From assembly GCA_016710745.1 (NCBI GenBank), contig JADJVB010000012.1, forward strand, positions 310,001-374,000: DNA of 64,000 nucleotides, read 5' to 3'. The DNA is from Chitinophagaceae bacterium. GTDB taxonomy: Bacteria > Bacteroidota > Bacteroidia > Chitinophagales > Chitinophagaceae. Each line of letters begins with the position of its first letter. Within the stretch, counting starts at the first letter, position 1. The position numbers were made by a program, and so were the translations under genes. A model generated the notes under the pieces. That model was given only the letters and a program-made list of their open reading frames with translations, did no database searches and was not told the DNA's origin. Of this stretch, positions 8,973 through 16,694 are shown in pieces.

Positions 8973-10027
8973 ATGAAGTCATTCAAGCATACCATTATTT
9001 TGACGGGGTTGTTTTTTATTTTGGCCAGTTGTACCAAGGGCGATTCAAACCAGGCCGCTAATACACAAACGGCTCCCTCCAATTTGGTTGTCAATGCCTC
9101 AGTTAGCGTTGATGGCAGTGGTAATGTGTCATTTACAGCTTCGGCCACTAATGCCATTTCATATGTGTATGAATTTGGGAATGGGGTTATTCTAACGGTT
9201 CCCTCTGGTAATACCGTTTACCGATATACGCTGACAGGAACCAACACCTATACGGTAAAGGTAACGGCTACCAGCAGTTCTAATTTGTCGATCAGCAGAT
9301 CGATACCGGTAACGGTTAATGTGGTTCCTACTGCACCGGTATTGGTATGGAGCGATGAATTTGATGTGGATGGTACACCTAATCCGGCCAAATGGGGATA
9401 TGATATTGGCACCGGCAGCGGTGGTTGGGGTAATAACGAATTGCAGTACTATACCAGCCGGCCCGATAATGTTATAGTGAATGGCGGATTGTTGAAAATA
9501 ATTGCCAAAAAAGAAACATACATGGGCAGTGCCTATACATCGGCCCGTTTATTATCCAAAGGGAAATATTCATTTACCTACGGCAGGATTGAAGTACGTG
9601 CTAAATTTCCAACCGGTGTTGGAACCTGGCCCGCAGCCTGGATGCTCGGTGATAATATTAACACAGCCGGCTGGCCTGCCTGCGGAGAGATTGATATTGT
9701 GGAACACCTGGGCAGGGACCTGAATAAGATCTATGGTACGTTGCATTACCCCGGCCATTCGGGCGGCAGCGCCAATGGAAATACCATCGTAATACCAGAT
9801 GCCACATCGGCTTTTCATACTTATATTGTTGATTGGTCGGCCTCTGAAATTAAAATTTATGTTGATTCGCAGTTGTATCATACCGTTGCAAATTCAGCAG
9901 CCATACCATTTAATCAAAATTTTTCATCCTGTTAAATATGGCCATGGGTGGCAATTTTGGCGGTGCGGTTGATCCGGCCTTTACCAGTGCAACTTTTGAA
10001 ATTGACTATGTACGGGTATATCAATAG
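8973..10027 (+). pseudogene. GH16 endo-beta-1,3-glucanase (laminarinase) lipoprotein, frameshifted near its end
   Basis: A lipoprotein (Cys20 in FILASC) with a PKD-like domain (about 33-117) and then a GH16 catalytic domain starting LVWSDEFDVDG. The GH16 active site GEIDIVE is intact: nucleophile Glu239, Asp241, acid/base Glu244. The open frame stops at 9935 after 320 residues in NQNFSSC. Adding one base in the T5 run at 9920-9924 restores the expected ending: FILLNMAMGGNFGGAV, then FEIDYVRVYQ and stop at 10025-10027. That gives 351 residues. The lost part is the conserved last GH16 strands, so the frame as written should not fold properly. It is the last gene of the susC operon, probably displayed on the cell surface. 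A homopolymer sequencing error is as likely as a real mutation. Confidence 0.85.
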
Positions 10028-10052
10028 GATAATAAAGGAGTTTTCTCATGCA

Positions 10053-10120
10053 TTAGTTTTTCTATAAGCAATTACTAGCGGATCGTATCCATTTATCCAG
10101 GTAGATACCTCCGCTTTTTT
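10053..10120 (+). promoter_or_regulatory. Conserved PUL hairpin element, copy 1 (terminator or attenuator)
   Basis: An outer stem AGCGGA (10077-10082) pairs with TCCGCT (10110-10115), followed by T6. An inner stem starts with GTATC paired to GATAC, and the loop contains TCCAG. The same layout with related sequence occurs at 16603-16677. The similarity also covers the 5' flank, TTAGTTTTT and then TATAAGCAAT. It starts 26 bases after the GH16 stop and ends 91 bases before the MFS gene. It has the form of an intrinsic terminator; an attenuating leader for the downstream gene is the alternative. Confidence 0.6.
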
Positions 10121-10210
10121 AAAAAAAACAAATATTCAGTATTTCCGATTCGCTTGCAACGCTCTCAGAACATTACTGTCTAATACTTTTAACCCTTTAA
10201 CCAAAACATT

Positions 10211-11773
10211 ATGTCACAACAAAAAAAATCTGTTGTTAGTATCGCATTGGTAGTTGCACTCGGTGGGTTTTTAATGGGTTTCGATGCCTCGGTAATTTCC
10301 GGCGTTATTAAATTTATAGAACCCGAATTTCAACTAAGCAAGCTCGAACTGGGCTGGTCTGTTGCTTCTCTTTCATTAACGGCTACGTTGGCGATGATGT
10401 TTGCGGGGCACATTAGCGACAAATACGGCAGACGGGTAGTGTTGAAATATGCCGCTGTTTTATATGCTATTTCGGCATTGCTGTCGGCCATCGCTCCTTC
10501 ATTTATCATGTTGGTGATTGCCCGGATGATCGGTGGTATTGGTGTTGGTATTTCCCTTATCCTGGCGCCCATGTATATAGCCGAAATTTCTCCGGCCAAA
10601 GTAAGGGGGCGTATGGTTTCGTTTAACCAGCTCAATATTGTGCTGGGAATTTCAGTTGCCTTTTTTACCAATTACCTGATCTTAAGTTTTGCCAATTCTG
10701 ATGCAGCCTGGGTAAAAAGTTTTAAACTGAAAGAATACAACTGGCGGTGGATGCTTGGTATAGAATTTATTCCGGCCGTTTTATATTTCTTTGGTTTAAT
10801 GTTCGTACCCCAAAGTCCAAGGTGGCTTATCATGAAGGGGAAGTTTGACCGTGCTCTGGAGATCATGAAGAAATATGGTGATCCGGTAAATGCCGAAAAA
10901 GAAATTGAAGATATAAAGGAAAGTATCAACAGGCAAAAAGCGCCAAAAGAAAAAACATCTTTTAAAAAATTATTTGTACCATCGATGCGGTTGGTGTTAA
11001 CCATAGGTATCGTAGTGGCGGTTTTACAACAAATTACCGGTATCAATTCGGTATTCTTTTATGCACCTATGATATTTGAGCAATCAGGAATAGGCACGGA
11101 TGCGAGTTTTGTACAAGCGATCCTGGTGGGTATTATTAACCTCGTTTTTACCGTGATAGCGATGATCTTCATTGACAGGCTGGGTAGAAAATTTTTACTT
11201 GTGATTGGCGTAACCGGTGTAGCGCTCAGTATGTTTTTACTGGCCTTCAGTTTTAATTCGGCAACCTATACACTAACCGAAGAATCAATGGCTAAATTAC
11301 CGGCCACGATCAAAGCTGAACAATTGGTTCCCATTAAAGGAATAACCTATAAAAGCGATACGGAGTTTAAGAAAGCCATCGCCGGAGCATTGGGAAATGA
11401 ATCAGCAAAAATATACGAATCTGATCTGATCACGGCAGGTATCAAAATGAATCCAACGCTGATCCTGATCGGCATACTGGGATTTGTGGCCTCCTTCGCC
11501 GTTTCCCTCGGACCCGTAATGTGGGTGCTGTTTTCAGAGTTGTTTCCAAACAGTATTCGCGGACTGGCCATTTCATTTGTTGGCTTTATCAATTCAGCAG
11601 TAAGTTTCCTGGTTCAACTTTTATTCCCTTGGGAATTAAATACCCTGGGTAGTGCTGGCACATTTCTGCTTTACGGAATATTTGCGGTTCTCGGCTTGCT
11701 ATTCATCATTCGCAAACTGCCTGAAACCAAAGGCAAATCTTTGGAAGAATTGGAAGCGATTTTAGTAAAATAA
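10211..11773 (+). CDS. Sugar-porter-family MFS transporter
   Basis: A 520-residue inner-membrane carrier of the sugar porter family (XylE/GLUT-like), expected to move mono- or oligosaccharides with protons. Family signatures are visible: FDASVISG in helix 1, DKYGRR at 70-75, PQSPRWLIMKGK before the central loop, QQITGINSVFFYAP in helix 7, and the C-terminal PETKGKSLEELE. A soluble insertion of about 65 residues sits between the helices after SFNSATYTLT (about residues 355-415). It lies between the first GH16 and the second GH16 and phosphorylase genes, which suggests it delivers glucose or laminari-oligosaccharides from periplasm to cytoplasm. The insertion is longer than in XylE; I have seen such insertions in Bacteroidota members but cannot assign a role. 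Confidence 0.9.
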   Translation: MSQQKKSVVSIALVVALGGFLMGFDASVISGVIKFIEPEFQLSKLELGWSVASLSLTATLAMMFAGHISDKYGRRVVLKYAAVLYAISALLSAIAPSFIMLVIARMIGGIGVGISLILAPMYIAEISPAKVRGRMVSFNQLNIVLGISVAFFTNYLILSFANSDAAWVKSFKLKEYNWRWMLGIEFIPAVLYFFGLMFVPQSPRWLIMKGKFDRALEIMKKYGDPVNAEKEIEDIKESINRQKAPKEKTSFKKLFVPSMRLVLTIGIVVAVLQQITGINSVFFYAPMIFEQSGIGTDASFVQAILVGIINLVFTVIAMIFIDRLGRKFLLVIGVTGVALSMFLLAFSFNSATYTLTEESMAKLPATIKAEQLVPIKGITYKSDTEFKKAIAGALGNESAKIYESDLITAGIKMNPTLILIGILGFVASFAVSLGPVMWVLFSELFPNSIRGLAISFVGFINSAVSFLVQLLFPWELNTLGSAGTFLLYGIFAVLGLLFIIRKLPETKGKSLEELEAILVK

Positions 11774-11817
11774 TTGACTGATTTAACCCGGTGAACAGCC
11801 GGTAAAATTATAAGAGC

Positions 11818-13089
11818 ATGTATAGAAAGAGTATTTGGAATTTGATCTTGCCGGTTTTATTGCCAGTTGCCATGATGTCGGAAGGTTGTAAGTCGGGGGC
11901 GATTGATAAAACAACGGAGACTGGTGAGCTGAGTTTTACCGTATCGGCCTCTAAATCGATAACCAACAGCGGAAATTTTACAGTTAGTGAAGATGGCAAT
12001 AGCCTGCTGAAAACGGCAGAGCCAGGCTGGTTAACTTTTGATATTGAAGTACCTGCTCCCGGAAGATACCGGGTTTCTTTAGATGCCGAGGCCACAGGCG
12101 CGGCGCCTGTGGCTTGCTGGATAGAGGATTATATCGATAACAAGGATGGCCGCAGTTTTAATATTACCGGAGAAATCCTGGCCTCCAAAACGGGTACATC
12201 CCTCATAGACGGGTCACCTTTAAATAAAGGCGTACACAAAATAAAATTACATGCCGGCGAAGGTAGTTTAACCGTAAAAAATATCAAATTCTTCCTGTTT
12301 AAAGTCCATACGCCAACTCCCGTTACGTTAACCCAGGCAACTTCGGGAACACAATGGAACCTGGTGTGGAGCGACGAGTTCAATGGTTCGGGATTACCCG
12401 ATTCAACCAAATGGTCTTACGACGTTGGCAACTGGGGATGGGGCAATAATGAATTACAATATTATACCGAAAGCCGTGTTGAGAATGCCCGTCAGGAAGA
12501 TGGAAACCTGATCATCGAAGCCCGTAAAAATGATAACGGCATGAAATGGTCCTCCACCCGACTGACCACCAGAGGGAAACAAACTTTTTTATACGGAAAG
12601 ATAGAGTTCAGGGCAAAAGTGCCAACAGGCAGGGGTACCTGGAGTGCAGGCTGGTTGTTGGGCGACGAATATGTGGATGAATTATCATGGCCCTACTGCG
12701 GTGAAGTGGATATACTGGAGAATGTGGGATATGAAATGGATTCAATAAATGGTGATGGTAAAACCCACGCTTCCATTCATTGTGGCGCTTATTATTTTAA
12801 ATTGAATAATCAGCCAACCAGCATTAAAGATGTAAAAAACATGAATGGCGAATTTCATACGTACACTGCAGAATGGACGCCTGAGAAAATTGATATACTG
12901 GTTGACGGTGTCAAATATTTCGAGTATAATGATCATTCCAGTGCGCTGGCCTGGCCTTATAATAAGGCACAGAATATTATCATAAACCTGGCCATGGGTG
13001 GTGGCTGGGGCGGGGCAAAGGGAGTAGATCAAACGCTAACGTCTCAAAAATATATCATCGATTATGTGCGGGTATATGAAAAAAAATAA
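11818..13089 (+). CDS. GH16 endo-beta-1,3-glucanase with N-terminal carbohydrate-binding-like domain
   Basis: A 423-residue exported enzyme. The N-terminus is hydrophobic and has a possible lipobox (SEGC, Cys24), less canonical than in the neighbours. Residues about 36-162 form a beta-rich domain resembling carbohydrate-binding modules (GRYRVSLDAEATGAAPVACW). The GH16 catalytic domain begins at LVWSDEFNGSGLPDSTKW and contains the catalytic GEVDILE motif: nucleophile Glu296, Asp298, acid/base Glu301. It ends with MGGGWGGAKG and YIIDYVRVYEKK, so it is complete. The motif and WGNNELQYYTE are typical of bacterial laminarinases, but exact linkage specificity (1,3 versus mixed 1,3-1,4) is inferred. 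It follows the MFS gene by 44 bases and precedes the phosphorylase gene by 56, so probably one transcript. Confidence 0.9.
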   Translation: MYRKSIWNLILPVLLPVAMMSEGCKSGAIDKTTETGELSFTVSASKSITNSGNFTVSEDGNSLLKTAEPGWLTFDIEVPAPGRYRVSLDAEATGAAPVACWIEDYIDNKDGRSFNITGEILASKTGTSLIDGSPLNKGVHKIKLHAGEGSLTVKNIKFFLFKVHTPTPVTLTQATSGTQWNLVWSDEFNGSGLPDSTKWSYDVGNWGWGNNELQYYTESRVENARQEDGNLIIEARKNDNGMKWSSTRLTTRGKQTFLYGKIEFRAKVPTGRGTWSAGWLLGDEYVDELSWPYCGEVDILENVGYEMDSINGDGKTHASIHCGAYYFKLNNQPTSIKDVKNMNGEFHTYTAEWTPEKIDILVDGVKYFEYNDHSSALAWPYNKAQNIIINLAMGGGWGGAKGVDQTLTSQKYIIDYVRVYEKK

Positions 13090-13145
13090 CACTGACGAAA
13101 TCTGCAGTTGAAAATTTTTAAGTTTTAACAGATATTAACAATGCC

Positions 13146-16100
13146 ATGCAAATCGGAAAGAACCAAATTGAACCGGCCGAAAGAAATGTAGCGGGCGATT
13201 TTGTGTTGTTCCATGGTGAATCTTATTATAAGATCTCCAATTACGACCTGATGGAACCTTTTTTTATTTCCGTCGTGAGTAATACAGATCATTGGATGTT
13301 TGTGTCCAGAAACGGTGGAGTAACTGCGGGCAGGGTAAATCCCGACAACGCCCTTTTTCCTTATTATACAGTTGATCAGATCACGCAGGGGGATGAAACA
13401 ACAGGTTCCAAAACCGTTTACCGTTTACTTAAGGAGTCAACTGTTTATTTATGGGAACCGTTCAGCGACCAGTATAAAGATATTTACAAGATTCGCAGGA
13501 ATATTTACAAAAGCGTTAGTGGGAATAAGATAATTTTTGAAGAGGTCAATGATGACCTGCAGGTTTCCTTCAGTTATCAATGGATGAACAGCAACCGGTT
13601 TGGGTTCATCAAAAGATCAACACTTACTAATCTCAGCCAGTCATCAATTGAAATTGAACTGCTGGATGGGTTGCAGAATATTTTACCGGCTGGTATCGAC
13701 AGGCTCTTACAACAGGCCTATAGTAACCTGGTGAATGCCTATAAAAAAAATGAACTTTTACCCGAAACCGGTATTGGGCTATTTATGCTTAGCTCCGTGA
13801 TTGTTGATAAGGCCGAACCGAGTGAAGCATTGAAAACAACGTTGGTATGGTCAACCGGTTTAAACGACTGTACCTATTTATTGTGCAACGGGCAAATCGA
13901 CAATTTCAGGAAGGGGAGGGTGGTTACGCAGGAAACAGACATCAGGGCAACCCCTGGAGCCTATTTTGTGCATTCAAAGTTTCAACTGAATGCATCAGCG
14001 GAGCGGAGTTGGTTTATTATTGCCGATGTTGATAAAGACGCCGGCGATATTGCTCACCTCGAAAAATTTATAAAGAACGTTACCGATATTCCGGGCGAAC
14101 TTGCTGCAGATATCTGGAAGGGCTCTGAGCAACTTCTTAAAATATTGGCGTTGGCCGACGGCCTCCAATTGACCAATGATAAACTGAGTATCAACAGGCA
14201 TCTCTCCAATGTTTTATTTAATGTAATGCGGGGTGGAATACCTGACAATAATTACCTGATCTCAAAAACAGACCTGCTGGCTTTTATTAAGGGCTGCAAT
14301 AAAGTTATTTATAGCAGCCATTTACATTTTTTGGAAGCGTTGGATGAAACAGAAGTGTATCAGAATTTACTTGCCAAATTTTCAATTTACAACCACCTGT
14401 CGCTTTTACGCCTGCTGTATGAATATTTGCCGTTTACATTCAGCCGGCGACATGGAGATCCATCAAGGCCCTGGAATTTGTTCTCCATAGAATTACAAAA
14501 AGAAGACGGCTCAAAGAATTTATCCTACCAGGGTAACTGGCGTGATATTTTTCAAAACTGGGAAGCTTTGAGTTTTTCCTATCCGGCCTATGTAGAAGGT
14601 ATGCTCAGTAAATTTGTAAATGCGTCTACTGCCGACGGTTACAACCCATACCGGATCACCAGGGATGGCATCGATTGGGAAAAACCGGATCCGCACGATC
14701 CCTGGGCCAATATTGGTTATTGGGGCGATCATCAGATCATTTACCTGCTGAAGTTTTTAGAGATTTCAAAAAAGTACAACCCGGGCCGTTTACATCAAAT
14801 GCTTTCTCAGAATATTTTTGCTTACGCCAATGTTCCCTATCGTATCAAAACCTACGACCAGTTGATCAAAGACCCATTTGATACCATAGCATTCAGTGAT
14901 GAAACAGAAGCTTTAACAGCAGAAAGAACCGGTAGGATAGGCAGCGACGGAAAGTTATTGTGGGATGAAAACAACAATGTTCTGCTGGTAAACCTGACTG
15001 AAAAATTGCTGGCATCGGTTTTAGCGAAACTTTCGAATTTTATTCCCGAGGCAGGCATATGGTTAAATACCCAGCGTCCCGAATGGAATGATGCCAACAA
15101 TGCACTGGTTGGTAACGGTGTTTCAATGGTAACCCTGTATTACCTGCGTCGTTTTCAACATTTTTGTTTAGCCATATTTTCAGAAAATCCGGCTACAGGG
15201 TATGAAGTCTCTGCCGAGATAGCAGATTTCTTCCTGTCTATCAGCGCCTGCTTCAAAAATTTTGAAAAGGTTTTGCCCGGCGATTTTACCGGGCAGCAGC
15301 GGCGTCAAATGACTGATGAACTGGGGAGGGCAGGAGCAGCCTATCGAGATCATTTATATAGCGTTGGTTTTTCATCCGATAAAAAAGTGCTTCAACAACC
15401 GCAACTGGAAGATTTTTTTAGCCTGACCATTAAATTCATCGATCATTCTATCCGAAAAAATAAGCGTTCGGATAATTTATATCATGCCTACAACCTCGTT
15501 AGTTTCGGAAAAGATACGGTCTCTATCCGTCATTTGTACGAAATGCTGGAAGGGCAGGTTGCCGTGCTGAGTTCGGGATTATTACATGCCGGTGAGGTGA
15601 TTGATGTACTGGATGCTTTAAAATCAAGTGCGTTATTTAGAAGTGATCAGTACAGTTATATGCTTTACCCCGACAGGCAGTTGCCCCGGTTTATGGAAAA
15701 GAACTGTATCGCAGCCGAACTTATTGATCGTTCGGAGTTGTGTAAAAAACTGATAGCCGATCATAATAAAGATATTGTGTACCAGGATGTAAATGGGGTC
15801 TTTCATTTTAATGGCAAACTTCGCAATGCCAGTGACTTGTCGCATGCCCTGGATGGTCTGAACGGGTACACTAACCTCGTTAAAGAGGAAAAGCAATTGA
15901 TCCTGGATATTTTTGAAAAAGTATTCGATCACCAGTCGTTTACCGGCCGCTCCGGTACTTTTTACGGATTTGAGGGTTTGGGTTGTATTTACTGGCATAT
16001 GGTTTCAAAGCTGTTGCTCGCCATCAATGAGAACTATTTTAATGCCCTGCATAAAGAGATTGATGAATCCCAGCTCGCAACGATCGTAACGCATTATTAT

Positions 16101-16589
16101 GATGTTAGGGCAGGTATAGGTCTCAATAAATCACCGGAACTATTCGGCGCTTTTCCTACCGATGCATACTCACATACCCCGGGCAATGGTGGCGCAAAAC
16201 AACCGGGCATGACCGGCCAGGTAAAGGAAGACATCATTTCCCGTTTTGGTGAATTGGGTATCGACGTGGAGGACGGACAAATTAGTTTTAATCCGGGCTT
16301 ATTGCGGCGTTCTGAATTCCTGACTGCGGGGGATAACTTTAACTATATCAATGCAGATGGTAAAATGGACAGCGTGATCCTGGAATCACAAACACTGGCC
16401 TTTACGCTTTGCCAGGTGCTGGTTGTATATCACCTCTCGCAAGAGGCAAAGACTGTGATAACGATCACAGAGGGCGAAAAATTTGAAATGGAAGGACTTA
16501 TGATTGAAAAAGAATTTAGTGCGGATATATTTAATAAAACCGGTTTAATAAAACAGGTTGATGTTTATTTAAACCCGAGATTAAAATAA
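13146..16589 (+). CDS. Large GH94/GH149-like beta-glucan phosphorylase (probable beta-1,3-oligoglucan phosphorylase)
   Basis: An 1147-residue protein with no signal peptide, so cytoplasmic. It begins with a beta-sandwich-like domain (FISVVSNTDHWMFVSRNGG at 37-55 resembles the start of GH94 phosphorylases). An (alpha/alpha)6-barrel-like core follows with DPHDPWANIGYWGDHQI and PEWNDANNALVGNGVSMVT. The latter aligns with the WND catalytic motif of GH94, making Asp649 the likely general acid. Size, domain order and the beta-1,3-glucan context fit family GH149, whose characterised members phosphorolyse beta-1,3-oligoglucans to glucose-1-phosphate. GH161 is the other possibility. It follows the second GH16 gene and would use oligosaccharides imported by the MFS carrier. 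The family call comes from recalled motifs and context, not an alignment. Confidence 0.72.
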   Translation: MQIGKNQIEPAERNVAGDFVLFHGESYYKISNYDLMEPFFISVVSNTDHWMFVSRNGGVTAGRVNPDNALFPYYTVDQITQGDETTGSKTVYRLLKESTVYLWEPFSDQYKDIYKIRRNIYKSVSGNKIIFEEVNDDLQVSFSYQWMNSNRFGFIKRSTLTNLSQSSIEIELLDGLQNILPAGIDRLLQQAYSNLVNAYKKNELLPETGIGLFMLSSVIVDKAEPSEALKTTLVWSTGLNDCTYLLCNGQIDNFRKGRVVTQETDIRATPGAYFVHSKFQLNASAERSWFIIADVDKDAGDIAHLEKFIKNVTDIPGELAADIWKGSEQLLKILALADGLQLTNDKLSINRHLSNVLFNVMRGGIPDNNYLISKTDLLAFIKGCNKVIYSSHLHFLEALDETEVYQNLLAKFSIYNHLSLLRLLYEYLPFTFSRRHGDPSRPWNLFSIELQKEDGSKNLSYQGNWRDIFQNWEALSFSYPAYVEGMLSKFVNASTADGYNPYRITRDGIDWEKPDPHDPWANIGYWGDHQIIYLLKFLEISKKYNPGRLHQMLSQNIFAYANVPYRIKTYDQLIKDPFDTIAFSDETEALTAERTGRIGSDGKLLWDENNNVLLVNLTEKLLASVLAKLSNFIPEAGIWLNTQRPEWNDANNALVGNGVSMVTLYYLRRFQHFCLAIFSENPATGYEVSAEIADFFLSISACFKNFEKVLPGDFTGQQRRQMTDELGRAGAAYRDHLYSVGFSSDKKVLQQPQLEDFFSLTIKFIDHSIRKNKRSDNLYHAYNLVSFGKDTVSIRHLYEMLEGQVAVLSSGLLHAGEVIDVLDALKSSALFRSDQYSYMLYPDRQLPRFMEKNCIAAELIDRSELCKKLIADHNKDIVYQDVNGVFHFNGKLRNASDLSHALDGLNGYTNLVKEEKQLILDIFEKVFDHQSFTGRSGTFYGFEGLGCIYWHMVSKLLLAINENYFNALHKEIDESQLATIVTHYYDVRAGIGLNKSPELFGAFPTDAYSHTPGNGGAKQPGMTGQVKEDIISRFGELGIDVEDGQISFNPGLLRRSEFLTAGDNFNYINADGKMDSVILESQTLAFTLCQVLVVYHLSQEAKTVITITEGEKFEMEGLMIEKEFSADIFNKTGLIKQVDVYLNPRLK

Positions 16590-16602
16590 TTAGGTTAATG
16601 TG

Positions 16603-16677
16603 TTAGTTTTTATTTATAAGCAATCGTTAAAAGCGGATCGTAACTATTTTTCCAGATAATTACTTCCGTTTTTTTTT
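16603..16677 (+). promoter_or_regulatory. Conserved PUL hairpin element, copy 2 (terminator or attenuator)
   Basis: An outer stem AGCGGA (16632-16637) pairs with TCCGTT (16665-16670), followed by a T9 run. The inner stem GTAA/TTAC and loop TCCAG match copy 1 at 10053-10120. Compared with copy 1, one inner pair changes from T-A to A-T on both sides, a compensatory change. The element starts 14 bases after the phosphorylase stop and ends only 17 bases before the GH3 start. If it terminates transcription, GH3 either needs a promoter inside it or is controlled by attenuation. Confidence 0.6.
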
Positions 16678-16694
16678 ACTTTAAAATCTGTAGA

